Below are positions 32,701-47,700 of a stretch of 64,000 bases of DNA, in pieces (within the stretch, counting starts at the first letter, position 1; every line of letters begins with the position of its first letter). Source of the stretch: Branchiostoma floridae (taxonomy: Eukaryota; Chordata; Leptocardii; Amphioxiformes; Branchiostomatidae); NCBI RefSeq assembly GCF_000003815.2, contig NC_049995.1:11858957-11922956 (forward strand). The letters run 5' to 3'. A program made the translations under genes and the position numbers. Under the pieces are notes generated by a model that saw nothing but the letters and a program-made list of their open reading frames with translations, made no database searches and had not been told where the DNA came from.

Positions 32701-35700
32701 AGACTTGAGGGGGTTACGCCTCAAATAGAGACCGCAAAAAGACGGGTTAGCACCCTAACATTTCTTCTATGTAGACAGGTGGTTCGGGACGAGATAGTTC
32801 TTAATACTGTACTTATTTCAATGGGAAAATTATCTAATGGACCACCAAAAAGTAGTCACATTGACCTGGTGGTCTTTACATGTAAACTTGGTCACTTGTT
32901 TGTTAATCTTTGATGTTCTCACAGGTTGGCAGTTGGGCAGGAAACTTGATGATGAAACACGCTCACCCAGAATTCCCTTCTGATGTCTTCACTATCATGG
33001 AGGCTGCGGGGGCAAAGGTCACAGTCGGTACCCGACATGTCAGGGAGACGGTTGGACTGGTCGACTTCCTGAAGATGGGCATGGCTGGCAAGGTATCAGC
33101 AGCTCTTTCATTATAGTTAGACCACATTGCTTTTTCTGTGTCTAATTCAAAATCATTCCTAAACTGTTCGGTGTATAGGGAGCCCCCATGTCCATACATT
33201 TGCCCTTGGGTGACAAATGTATTTATGCAGACCTACAGTAATTACTGTAGGGGTCCATTCCAAGTGGTATGCATTTATATATAGTCTCTTTCTCTTAAGT
33301 GTTGAGTGCTAAACAGTGTAAGTATGTACCGTTTTTTTAAGTCTAATATAATTATAAAGTCTTTGGTGGATTGTAAGTTTGGTATGACCCAACTAGGGTC
33401 CAAACCCTCAACATGAATGCAAAATTATATCAGTTCAACACTCTACATAACCGCTTAGCTATTGCACAGATAATCTCTTAGAATTGGTCCATCTAGAGCT
33501 TGAAATTGTTAAGTATACCTAAATTATACTTTGTGATGTTTTTATACCATGAAATTCAATGTACATGTAATACTATATAATATTATAAACTCATATATAT
33601 CTCATATATATATCATAAGATCTGCAAAAGAAATGAAACCTTGTATCTCTGACCTACAATATTAATGTTCTCCCTATATTTCTCCCTACCAGCTGATTCT
33701 GAGTGTGGAAATCCCTGCAGCTCTTCCAAATGAAGTCTTCAAAACTTACAAGATCATGCCAAGGGCACAGGTCAGTTGCAATAAGACTCTTTGCATTTTT
33801 ATGCAAATGCCCACAAATAACAATACAGCTGGGCAGTATGTTAGATTTATGAACACAAGCCCAGCCATGTGTTTGTAACAAAAACTTTCCCTGTCCAGGG
33901 CACTGTCCAATAGACACTCAGGATTCCTTGTCATCCAGAAAATCAGTCCAAAAGAAGCTCACAATTCTGTTACCATAAAATCCGGTCAATGGTCCAAACT
34001 ATTTTCCATGATGTGAAAAGTAGAAATCCTTCCTACAAAGTTTCAGTGTTTAGGGTCTGATACATAAATGGATAGTGAATACCCAAGGCATCTACATTTC
34101 TGTAGCCCATGGGCATCACAGTAATTATTTGCAATGATCACTACAGCAGGAAGCCAGAGTCTATTTGGCTTTTATCTACAACACGATCTTTGTTCCTTAC
34201 AGAATGCCCATGCCTATGTGAATGCTGGCTTCAGGTTGCGGTTAGGTGGACAGGACAAAATGTCTGTGATGGAGAAACCTTCCTTGGTGTTTGGGGGTAT
34301 CAGCAAAACTATGGTATGTGAAACATTCTTACTTAGAATTTGGCTTGTTTTTGTGCGTGTTTGCATATGAGTGTGTGTTTGTGTTTGTGTTGTAGGTCAA
34401 CGTTAGCTAAGGCTATTATAAGTTGGCAACAAATCTTAATGATCATTTAACACCCCAACAGGACCATGCTGTGGCAACTGAAGACTTTCTCATTGGCAAA
34501 AATCTCTTGGAGGATGGAACACTTCAAGGTACAGATCTGGATACTAAGCATTATTCCTTTAGCAAGTATATTAAAAAATCTTGTAATTTTTTATAGCCAT
34601 GCAACTACATGTATCACAAAGTGTACAACTAGATCTTTTAATAGATAACAATTACTCCTTTACTTTGTATCTATAGGAACATTGTCAGTCCTATGAATAG
34701 AATAACAGTTAACTGTAAGTCCTTTCTTTTGTACCTACAGGAGCGTTGTCAGTCCTGGAGAGTGAGCTGAAGCCAGACGACTCTTCCCTCTTCTCTCCAG
34801 AGTACAGGAAGAGCCTGGCATCCACACTCTTCTACAAGGTTTGGTTAACTTTATTGGTTTATGAAAAGGACTGTTGATAGAGTTATAGATGGGTTCTTTA
34901 AAATAGTTTATTAATCTCAACAAGTAAAATGATATTTCAGAGAAATTTCCAATTGACTGAGAGATTCTACATCATGTTGTATGTTGATTAATTCTTTTAT
35001 ACCTATATCTGTCTGACAGCTACCATATTTATCAAGAGGTTACTAATGATATGCCAAGAAGAAGTTACTCAAGTCAAACAACTGGATATGATTTGGGATT
35101 TTCCAAAAATCATATCCAGTTGCTTGTCTGAGTAACTGCTTTTTGGTGTATCTTATTACATGGATGCCTAAACTTCATTGGCGCATTACTTTCAATATTA
35201 CTGTTTGATCATTACATTATGATAAAGAAGAACTTTGGAAGACCAATGGCAACAACTTAACACTAAGTACAAAATAGAGTTATAGGATAAAGTGTAACAA
35301 CCTAGTTAACATATCAATATATTTCTTTGATATAGTATTACAATGGAGTAAGCTGACCTTTAGTTTCGGTATCTTTTCTAATAGCAGAGCAGTTCTTGAT
35401 ATGTTTGCCTACTTTTTAAATAATCTATTCTTTGTTTTTCAGTTCTACCTATCAGTTGTTGGGAAGGACCACCTAAGTGAGCCGGTCCGTTCCGCCCCGG
35501 AGCCCCTGGTGCGACCGGTGTCCCGCGGGGAGCAGCACTTCCAGACTAAGGAGTCAGAGTGGCCAGTCAATCAGCCACTGCCTAAACTGGCCTCCAAACT
35601 ACAGGTTTGTTTTGTTTCTTTGAACCTTTGTTTATTTATGAAAGCTCAAATTGGCCTGCAGGCCACTATTCATTGACGTCATGTGGGAAAAGGCAAGGGT

Positions 35701-38700
35701 CAGACTAAGTACATTGTATATAACAGATCTAGAGATACAGTTTACATCTTTTAAAGTCCTAATAGTCTTATAAGTCTATAAGGTAAAAGCATTATGCTCT
35801 TAGCACACAATTGTGTCCAAATTAGACATGATGGTGTATCCAAAATAGGCCGCTGCTCTGCTGTTGGTGGCCAACAATGAAATTTATCATATAGCTAGAT
35901 GGAGTTGGCCAATCAGAGGCCCCCATTTCCCATGGGTTATCAGGCCGTAACCTCAAAAGTGGTCAGTTATTAGAATAACCGACCACTTTTTGGACCGCAC
36001 CATTATACAGGGGACAGTCATGAATTTTTTTGTACTGTTGTTTGTGTGTAAACCATGCATAACTGTCAAAAATATTATGATTGATTGGTTATGTTAATTG
36101 GGGTCCACATGGGGAATATATCGATACTTGAAAAGGAATTATGCTGATTTTACACATTTTCATTATTGCTTTCTAACGTGATGAAGCCGGTACCTTCCTA
36201 AATCACTTTGTATATACGTACTTTGTCGTGCCCAAGTGAAAAGGCTCTGCATGGGGGGTAGCACCTTGACGCCACGACAGTGTGGTAGGATATAGGTGNN
36301 NNNNNNNNNNNNNNNNNNNNNNNNNNNNNNNNNNNNNNNNNNNNNNNNNNNNNNNNNNNNNNNNNNNNNNNNNNNNNNNNNNNNNNNNNNNNNNNNNNNN
36401 NNNNNNNNNNNNNNNNNNNNNNNNNNNNNNNNNNNNNNNNNNNNNNNNNNNNNNNNNNNNNNNNNNNNNNNNNNNNNNNNNNNNNNNNNNNNNNNNNNNN
36501 NNNNNNNNNNNNNNNNNNNNNNNNNNNNNNNNNNNNNNNNNNNNNNNNNNNNNNNNNNNNNNNNNNNNNNNNNNNNNNNNNNNNNNNNNNNNNNNNNNNN
36601 NNNNNNNNNNNNNNNNNNNNNNNNNNNNNNNNNNNNNNNNNNNNNNNNNNNNNNNNNNNNNNNNNNNNNNNNNNNNNNNNNNNNNNNNNNNNNNNNNNNN
36701 NNNNNNNNNNNNNNNNNNNNNNNNNNNNTCTGTGTCGCAGGTCGACCCCTGTGGGCGATGTGCGCATTCCTGACCAGGGATTATCTCACCATATACACCT
36801 TGGGGCGGGGCATTAACCCTTTATTGTCAAATAGGCACTCGGGTGGATATTAAGTTATTTCTAGTGTCACGTTCATTTGATTCCATTATATCAAAATTTT
36901 TTGCCTTGATAAAAGAAATAAATTGAAAGGTTATTAAAGACTTTGAAAAAGCTCACGACAAAATTGTGGTAAGTCTTAAAAGAAATAACTTAAAATAAAG
37001 GTATATCAAAGACTTTGAAAAACTGACAGCAGAATTGTGATACATGTATTTCATGACATGATGTTTGTTGTGTGTATAACAGGCATCAGGAGAGGCTGTT
37101 TACACTAACGACCTCCCCCGTCTCCCTGGGGAAGTCTACGCTGCCTATGTGACGTCCACTGTGGCCAACTGTAAACTGGGCTCCATTGACTCTACTGAAG
37201 CCATGGTAGGTTGAACAGTTTAGCTTGTGCTTTATTTTAATCATTGCGGTCGTATGACAGAACCCAGAGGTCTTGGGTTTGAATGCTGTCAATTGTACCA
37301 ATCATGTTTCTTAGGAAAGGCACTTTGCACAACTTTCCTCACTCCATCCAGGTGTAAAAATGGGTACTTTGCACATAAATAGTGGGAGGAGATGGTTGGG
37401 CTCTGCCTCCCATCCAATACCATGCCCTAGATAGTGTGGACAACAATAATCTGATCCCTGTGTCCTTAAAAAAGGCGATGAGACTGACTTTGGCTTTTTC
37501 TCTGCTATTTCATTCCAAACATTGCACACGCATTTGCAAAATGTACAGCAAATTGCTGTCTCAATTACTGTAGAGCATCGTGATGTTTAATACAGGATAT
37601 TATAAAATTAGAATTCTTGTACACAACCAGGTTATACTTATTGTGCTTACGTTTCAGTGTCTATCAGACATCTTCCTCAGAGCTTCTGACTGAAGTTCTG
37701 CTTCTCGTCGCTACATGTAGCCGATGTAGGTGGCGCTTTTGAGGCGAGAACACAATCCCAAACATGGCGAAGTTTGTATCCCCCCTCGAGGGGTGTCTGA
37801 TAGACACCGAAACATAAGCACAATAAGTATAACCTGATTGTGTACAAGAATTCTCCTATATTCTACCAACCTTATGAAATTATTTTTGGATGTATAATAC
37901 AGTTGTATCTCTTTCTCTTCCTTTTTTTCTGGAGACCATGCCAGGAGCCGTGGCCTGCCTGACAGCCAAAGATGTTCCCGGGATCAACAACTTTGCTAGA
38001 CCTATGAGACAAACAGAAGAGGTGACTAGATTACGCAAAAAATGACCTTTACAATTGAGTTGTCATTTAAAAAAAAAAGTAAGCTTTCCTTTGATATAAT
38101 TCAAGAACAACAGACATAATCATGGAAAGTTTGAGCTCCTTCTTTGTGACCCACTCTATAAGTAACTTTGAAGCCCTGTTCTCATCATTTGATATCATAA
38201 TAATTCTAACAAACAAAATATCATTTTAAAGGGTAATAAATAAGAATAGAGAATAATGCAATGTAATTGGTAAAGTATTCACTGATATATGATTGACTGA
38301 AAACAAGTTTTGTGTTGAGTTTAGATTTTGTGCAGTGGTGAGGTGCTGTATGCTGGGCAGCCTATAGCTCTGGTGGTAGCAGGTACAAAGTTATACATTA
38401 TGTATAATACTAGAATTTTTTTGTATTTTTTTGTATTTCATCGGTGAAGGTTAGACATATACTAATGTCATAGAATGGCAAGGTCAATTCTAAGGTCAAA
38501 GAATTCGAAGAAGGTGCTCAGTAATTTGTTCAACCTTCCTGACTACTTAGATTTCATAATGAACGTACCTCTTTTTACCAAACTTGTTTTATTATATGCA
38601 CGCTTGCACCAGTTTGGGGGTTTCCAGAGGATGTCATCCATGTAATCAAATCAATGTGGCCTAAGCTACACAAATAAACATGTTAAACTTTGTAACCTAT

Positions 38701-41700
38701 TCCAGACACCCAGTCCCACGCTGACGCCATGGCTAAGGCTGTGAAGGTGACCTACACTGACCTGAAACCCCCAATACTCACCATCCAAGACGCCATAGCT
38801 GCCCAGTCCTTTTTCCCTAGTAATGATCAAGAGGTCATCAAGGGAGATGCTGAAGGTCAGATTTAGCCTCGGTTTTCATGTTATCTAAGTATTGTATGTT
38901 GTCCACTGGTGTCTTAACTTTGACTAAATGTAACACATCGTTTGTCTTGTTTACATGTATGGTGGCCCCCTTGGAAATCTTAGCAAGTTGTAGGGACCAT
39001 CCACTCATTTTGAGATCAATAAAAGAATAAATGAATGGAAAGAACACCTGAAAGGCAAGGTAAAGGTCAAGTTCAAGCAGTCGAACCTTAGACCTCTTCT
39101 TCATGAGCTATCAGTGCAGTGTGGCTCCACTGAATTTGAACCAGATGTGGTGATAGGCAGAGTGTGCAATCCACTGCAACACATACACAAGACTACAGTA
39201 CACACAGACAGCTATACGGGATTTGCCCTATTTTTGTCCAAAGGGCAGAGTAACTTGAAACATAGCATTCTTGTTTAAGGTAATAACTATTCAATCTAAC
39301 ACTACAGGTGCCATCGCTGCAGCCCCCCATATAGTGACAGGGGAAGTGTCATGTGACACCCAGTACCACTTCCACATGGAGACGCAGGTGTGCAAGTGCA
39401 CCCCCTTGGAGGATGGGATGGAAGTGCAGGCATCCACCCAAGCCCTTGACAGTGTACAGACAGCAGTGTCACAGGCAACAGGGCTGGCCGCACACAGGTT
39501 TGACTCTCCCTCAAGCTGAATCACTATCTAGTTTCTGGTCTGTTGTTCCCTTTCCTGCAAGAGTTAGACACATGTAGTTCTTGGACTCAGATGTCACAGC
39601 TTCATAGCAGACCACCAATGCTACTAGTATGTGCCTTAGTACTTTGGGTTGATACTATGTAATTGAAGGAGGTGAAAGCCTTTCTGTGTTGTCTATCAAT
39701 CTCTTGACAGGAAAAATATTGTTTGCTTCTTGCAAAGATATTTAGGTCATAGTACAAATAGATCAATGGAAAGGAGAGAGGGCACTGAGATTACTACTAT
39801 TTGAGGAGGTAAAAGTGTTATTCAAAAATAAGATCATAGTACAAATAGATGGATTGAAAGAAAAGGGTTCTTTTGATAATATTATGCAATTTTATAAGCT
39901 GCAACTTAAAATTCTGTATCTTGAATGCATAATTATAGGTATAATCAGTATTGATCAATTGAAGAATTCTTCAAACTGTGTAGCCTTCCATCGGATCCTG
40001 TTTTAAATAATAACTCAGATTTCAGCACCAAGGAGAGGAAAGTACTAATTTTTTTCGAAGCAACTGTTGATTAAGAATTGCAGCTTTTCTTTCATCTGTA
40101 ATGTAATGCTTACATTATAAGTTAGTATATTTTTACTTGAAGAACGTTATGGTAGAATTTGATTTTAGACTCTGAGACCATGACTATCCTTTTTAGGGCT
40201 AGTAGGGTAGCCTTGGTCTCAAATCAAATCAAATGTACAATATTATTTGTAATGTTGAGATACTGTATACAAGTGGTATTTCTGTGCTGAAAATTGCTTC
40301 ACCCTATATATATATATACTATGTGACTGCAGCGTGTATGTATCAGTGAAGCGAGTAGGAGGAGGGTTTGGAGGGAAGCTGAGCCGTTCGTGTGTCGCTG
40401 CCAGCGCATGTGCTGTGGCTGCCCAGGTTCTCAACAGGTAGGTTTTCTTTACATTTTTTTAGATATGATACAACATAAGTCGATGAAGGTAAGACATTCA
40501 GATAATAAGATATGCCAAATAGCTATTACTCATAAGCAACTCAAATGTCTGTCCATTTCTTATCAGGTGCTTGAGTAATTGCTTGATTGGTATATGATAC
40601 AACATACTTTTGAAATGGAATCACTGTAACTTGAATTAACGGTAAATCAAGCAAACTCTATTTTGTGGAAAAATATGAATTTGATTTCATTTTGAATTGT
40701 TCTGAATAATCCTTGGTAAACCTACACTGTATTATCTCTGATTTTGAGCTATTGTCAGCAAATAAGCATTCAGCCACGATGATTGGTTGGCAGGGACAAC
40801 TTTCCACTGTAAGGTTACCAGGGTTCTTGCAGGAACCTAATAGTACACATCTTCAAAAAGATTCTGATAGCTATAAAAGCAATCTCTCACAAGTGCCTGG
40901 CCAGAATTAAATGAAATTAGCATTACATATGCCTCAAATCTTACCAATTACATGTGTTGCATCTAGTAGGAATTTTTTCTGAAGTGCACCCAGTCGGTTG
41001 CTCTAGACCAAATTTGACCTAGCCTAAGCTTAGTATGATGATGAAGCTCGGTATAATTATGTAACATGTATTCTTAAAAATCTAAGCACATTACAGACAG
41101 TAGAAAGAACCCGCCACACGTGCGATGGTGTGGTGTGAGTGGTTAAAAACGTACAGTACCTTGGCCGCACCTGGGGCAATTACTGTCTTATTGAGGTCAC
41201 CTGAGTGGCGCTGAATGGCAGCTTGCTCCAAACACTTGGCACAGTCGTATTGAGGTCACCTGAGTGGCACCGAATGGCAACTCGCTCTAGACCCTCGCGA
41301 TTTAGCCCCGCCTATTGTAAGCTCCTCGCAATTCAGCCCCTGGCTGTAAAAAGTGAGTAGTCGGCCCACCCAATAACAATAACCCAATAACAATAACAAT
41401 TAGTATATGTTGCACTCATCACTCTGTTTTTTTTCGCAGGCCTGTTTGCCTTTCTATGAGTCTGAAGACCAACATGGAGACCATAGGGAAGCGAGCTCCA
41501 TACTTGGGAAAATACAAAGTAAGTTGACTGCATGCTTAATGATGTATAAATCAATGTCTGCAAAAATGTATTGTTGTTTCTTATCATACTATTTAAAATT
41601 TATCTTCATCTCATTTACATAATTTCTTGTTGTCGATTCATAGTTTTTGGTTTGATAACTATTGGAGCTAAGAATGTTGCTCAGCATCACTGATGAATGG

Positions 41701-44700
41701 CTGTGGATAGTACCTGAAATGTCTGACTATTGTATTGCAGATTGTAAAGTATTTTATTGGTTGGTGGCATGTCTATTGTTTCAGGTTGGATGTGATGCTG
41801 ATGGCAGGTTGTTGGGTATAGACTACCAGCTGTATGAGAACCAAGGCTGCTCCTCAACTGACTCCTGTCTTGACTACGCAGTGTTTTTTGCTGACAGTGG
41901 TAATGTTGATTAGCCTTTGTACCATCCGGAAAGTAGTTGGCTCCAGCGTTTATTATACACTAAATACAGTCGCTTCTCGCTCTGACATTCATTATACGCT
42001 ATATAATGTTGCCTCTCTGCTGATCCTCCTGGTATCCTTGACCATCTTTATAACGTATGGAATCGTCCAAATTTTGGACACATGAGCGAATTAAGAAATA
42101 GGTTGAAGCGCTCGTTTGAACAGGTGTTCCAACACGCTAAAAGCCCTTTTGTGGGAAGGCCTGTTGTCATCAAACGAACCCATTCCTTAATTCTCTCATT
42201 AACTGAGTCAGACGTTAGCGACAAACGGTTTGAATGTGCAGGTCTCCAGATGGGTAGCAGAAGCGAATAGGAGTGAACTACTACCCGGCGAGTATTATCC
42301 AGGCTAATCTGTTCCGTGCTTTTATTACGTTCCAAATCCTTATTTTGCCTAGTATCAAGTCGGAATACTAATTGTCCTATTGATGTATGAGAGACTGGCA
42401 TTGTTTTGCAGCATTCAATGTATTCTGTTAATGCTGTATCCATATTAATTTTGTAATACTGTCAGTTAAATTATTTTAGATTAATATACATTTCGTGTGT
42501 TTCAAGGGCTCAGACTCCTACTTGTAGTGTCATTATGGGAATATAATGTTTTGGGAAACATCGCTTTGAAAAGTCTTAGGCCTTGTAGAACACTACTCTC
42601 CAAGAAGAGGTTTGGCTCCAGCTTTTTTTTAGAAATATGTTTAAAGGCGCTTTTTTCGGACTTTCTATTTTGTTCCATTTTCATCCTGTCAAATATAACC
42701 AGAGCCAATCCTCTTTTTGGAGAGTTGCAGAAGAAATGTGGGGTTTTAATTTTTTCTGAATCTTTTATTTGTGTCCTGTTTTCAGCCTATTTCTGCCCTA
42801 ACTGGAGGTATGTCGGGACAGCCTGCCAAACCAACATAGCCAGTACCACAATGACTAGGGCTCCAGGTATGTGTGCTAGCATGTGTTTGTACCTTATTTG
42901 TTTTAGCCATCTTAGGCATTCTCCTTCTTTTTTCATTTAATTTCAGCAATTGAAAACATTTCAAATAACAGAACTGTATAGTGCATTATTATCTTACAAC
43001 CTTTTGCTTATGAAAGAAGCATACATAAATGGAAATGATGACAATTAAAACTGCATGCAGCTGTCTTCATTTTATCCTGAATCAGATGAGGAATTTGGTA
43101 TTTTTCCAAGGACACAACATTGGACCCTGCTAGGGACTCAAACCCAAAACCTTTACATTCTAAGTTAACAACCTTATCCACAAGATCTGAAACCACCTTG
43201 CACTGTTTTCAGGTTGTATCTCAGCCCATTTCTTCATGGAGCACATCATGGACCACGTGGCTGCAACTCTGGGTAAGGATCCGGGGGAGCTACGCAGACT
43301 CAACATGTTCCAGGCAGGTCAGAGGTCACTGACGGATAACCCGATAACCGACGACACGATGAGCCAGCTGTGGGATGGTACAGATCTTCCTTTATCTTCT
43401 CTTTCTAGGCCATGCTACTTATAGGCCCCATATTAGGCCATATTAACTTGATTATATGGAAGACATATAATTTTAGACCTTTGTTTCCAAAGGTTTTTAA
43501 CCATACTGTAAATCATACAAAGCAACTTTAAAGCACCTTCAAAATAAGACGGTCACAAAAATGTTGGTTGCATACAAAGAGCTTTGTTAACTAATGCTGT
43601 TATTGACAAGGAGGATGATATGAGCTTAAATGCTTTTTCCAGATCTTTTTAAGTCAGCTGAGGTGAAGAGACGCAAAGAGGAAATAGAAGATTTCAACAA
43701 GGTAGGATTTTTAATGTTATTAAGATTTTTAGGCATGAATGTACAGGTTTGCCTTTCCTGTATTTTTACCATTCTGATTAGGTTTCCCTCTATTGTCCTT
43801 TGATGGTATACTGTGACTGGTTGTAGATCATAAACCACATGTACATCATATATTGCACTGTCCCAAAAAGTTTTTTAATGAATGCCTAACAATTAAAAAA
43901 TGCTTACTAATAGGCATATATTATATATGTCGTTTTTACCTGTCAAAATGATTGCATAAATGGGAATTTTGATAAGATTGAAAAGATGGTAATGTATAAT
44001 GTATATTGACAGTTACACTGTCTTACAGTGTTAGAATGTAACCCTTAACCTTGGAGTGGCCTTCAGGTCACACCTTGAAATGACCATAAAGAAAAAAAAA
44101 AAAGTAAAAAACTCTTACAATAAATGACTGACATGAATGTGTCTTTCAGACCAACCGTTGGAAGAAGAGAGGGCTTTCCATGGTGCCTATCCGGTACCCT
44201 ATCCACTGGGCGGGTATCCGTTTCACGGTGTTTGTAGCGATCTACCACACTGATGGCTCCGTGGTCATCACTCATGGCGGTATTGAGATGGGACAGGGAA
44301 TCAACACAAAGGTAACTAACAAGAGTCGTCGTCTTTGTCGTATCCATTTTTTATTATACTGCTGCTGGGATACCCTGTCACAGGGGTAGGCAGCAGTCGG
44401 ATAGTCGTCACACTGTGCTTCCATGCGGCTGGTCTGTCCAGTAAGTCCAGCTCTGGGCTTCAACAAGAGGCTCACACAAAATAGAACATACTATTAGCAA
44501 ATATTAGTTGCTAACAAAAATGCCCCTGCAGCTCCAAAACAAGCTGCTAGGGAGTCCTTCTTGACATAAAGTATGATAAATTTCAGAGCAAGAAGCAACT
44601 GTATAGTGTATGATAAATGCCGGAGCAACCTACTTTCCAGATGGTACCCAGGCTGGTGATTGACCAATCTGATGAATGTTTTATGGATGTCACTCCAGGT

Positions 44701-47700
44701 GATGCAAGTAGCAGCTGCCAAACTTGGTGTTCCCATGGAAATCGTCCACGTCATGGCAACCAACTCCCTGAGCGGTGTCAACAGCTCGGCGAGTGGGGGC
44801 AGTGTCAGCAGCGAACTCAACTGTAAGGTACGTCATCCATAGCTATTGAATCAAAGAAACATACTATTAGGGGCCCTTACCCTTCTGCACCATATGTACA
44901 CATGTATGACACACCAGCATGAGTCAGCGTCATACATTCAAACCTGTATTAAAGCAGCCACCATTGCATAGCAGCCAGCGGGCCATTACAACCACTTCTT
45001 GTCGGTCCCTTGGATTTTTCCCATTGACCTAAGCATGTAGAAATAGTCTGTAATGAGCCCAGCGCAGCCACGGCCACATGATTTCTGGTCCCATAGATAC
45101 AGAAGAAACACACAATGTCAATAACCTGAACCAGACGGCTGTGGCCACGGTTACTGGTAGAGTAGCAGACACACTGTGAGTTCGATTACATAATGTAGCG
45201 AGTGGCAGGATAGGAGCTGGTCACCATATATACGTGAATACATAGAAGGGGTTTCTTATACCATGTGAAGGTAAACATTATGCAGTTGCTTGCAACTGTT
45301 GCCTTTCTAGATAGCTCATTTTTTAGATTATTGTTGTTGTCATCAGGGAGTGCTTGAATGCTGCCGGAGGCTGAATGAACGGATGGACCCCATCAGACAG
45401 GAGATGGGCGGGGCTCCAAAATGGGCAGAACTCATCAACATGTGTCACAAGAAGGGGCTGGACCTGTCTGAGAAATACATGTGGGTGCTACCCTCTTTTG
45501 TTTTATATCTTAAAGTAAATGATACATGCAAATACAACAGATGGGCTCAATAGATGTGAGATTCAACCGTTTTCGATTCATTTTAAGTCGTCTTTTATAA
45601 GCAGCGCAAAAATTATAACAGTAACATTGCTTTGTTCTTTCAATACTATTGAATTTGATATTCTGTTGTACCAACTGTTGGGGATATATCTCCTTTAACC
45701 AAGTTATCTAACTTCTTTCTTTCATCTGAATATTTTCCTCGGGAATTTAGTACAAGTCATATTGTTATTTAGTACAAGGTGGCTTTAGACGTTTTAGAGG
45801 CTTTTTCTACGCTAAAGACGACTCAAACTAATACAGCCTGATTTCTGTCATGGGTTGTTTGGCAAAGTTATTCATATCAGTCCCCTGGTGAAGACTCGGC
45901 TGACCAATTTTCTAGATGAACACAAGATTATCTCTCCAACCCAAGCAGGATTCTGGAAAAACTTACATTCGTTACATCAAATTTACATCTATTTTTCAGG
46001 GAGTACCCCCCTCCCACAGCCGAAGGGACCCAGTACACCACCTGGGGCGCCACCTGCACGGAGGTGGAGCTGGACGTGCTGACGGGGGAGCGACAGATCA
46101 CACGGACGGACATTGTGCACGACTCAGGAGAAAGGTGGGTGTGATGTGCGTCCTAGGGAGACAAGTCTTAAGGCACTTTACACGACTTTCCTCACTTCAC
46201 TCAAGTGCAAATAAGTTATAGCATGGATAATTAGGGACGTCCCTCAGACAGAACATTGAATGGGTGGTGGTCCTGTATTTGAGAAGAGCCACACCTTGCG
46301 CATGTTAAAGAACCCACCACACTTATCTAAATGAATGGGAGTCCTTTCCAGTGTGGGTGGATTAAAAGCAATTTCCAGCCTAGACGTAGTAGGGAGCAGC
46401 CTTTAAAGTCCCTACTTAATGTACATGTCCTCATTGTTAGCAAACTGCTAGCTGGTCTCAATCATGATGTTTCTGAGATTCCCAGATTATTTTATATTGT
46501 TTTCTCTTAGGGTGGCTTCTAACCCATGCATGTATGCAAGAATGTACCTACATGTATGACAGCATACAGTAATATGCTTAAATGTCATTGATGCATAATT
46601 GTTGCAAAGAAATATCAACCAATGGATATTCCTGTTTTCCATATTTCAGCCTGAACCCAGATGTAAACAGTCCCTGGCTGAGAGTAGTCAGCAAACCCAC
46701 TAACCTAATAATTCTTAAACCTCTATTTGTTTTCAGCCTGAACCCAGATGTGGATGTAGGACAGGTAGAGGGCGGGTTTGTGTTTGGGCTGGGGTACTGG
46801 CTCACAGAGCAGTGCAGATACGACACGAAGACTGGACAGCTCCTCACCAATGGAACATGGGTACCTTTTTAATGGAATAATGCTAGCTCACCTTTATCTG
46901 TGGGGTAACCTATATCTGTTGTTTTAAAAACAGGATATCAAGGGATATTCACGTGAGATGGTTTAAAATTGCCATAGTTTGAAAATGCTGCAATTTCAAA
47001 CTATCCTCTGTCAACTTGATATGCCTAAATATCCTGGTTTAGAAATGACGAATAAAGGTTACCCTGCAGATTAAGGTCAACTAGCGTTACATACAAATAC
47101 ATGTTGTATTATGTCAATTTTTTTCTCAATATGTGATTAATAGTTCTGAGCTCGTATTTGTTTTGGCTTGCAATATTGCATTTTTTCTCTAATTTCAAAG
47201 TTGTCTGCAAGTAGCAGGTTGTTCGTTTTGCTTAGTAATCTCTAATATATTTGTTGAAATTTTGCACATCCTGGATTAATTATGCTGTCTATATGTATTA
47301 TTTTACTGAATTTGTTTTGAACTTTTTTACCCTCAAGAGAAGGCTTGCCTGTTACTGTTTTCTATGTTATTAAATTATGTCTTTTTCATCAGGTTTTATC
47401 TTCCAAACATGTTCTCCCCCCATACAGGAATACAAGCCTCCTACTACCAAGGACATTCCAATTGACCTTCGTGTGACCTTGCTGCCCAACGCCCCCAACC
47501 CACATGGAGTGCTGAGGTCCAAAGGTATGGAATTACCTTCAAGTATTTCCCGGACAATGTACCAGAATATACTAATTAGTATTGACTAAGTTATCTTTGT
47601 CAAGAAAGGTAAACTTTTGTGTAGAAAGAGAGACTAAGTATTGCACAAGTCATTAACACTTCATTGAGTTGACTGATTGATCTAACAATGGATGGATTAA

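Noticed and set aside
36198-36853. Long open frames on both strands across 36.2-36.8 kb
   Set aside because: They consist almost entirely of N; they are an artefact of translating the assembly gap.
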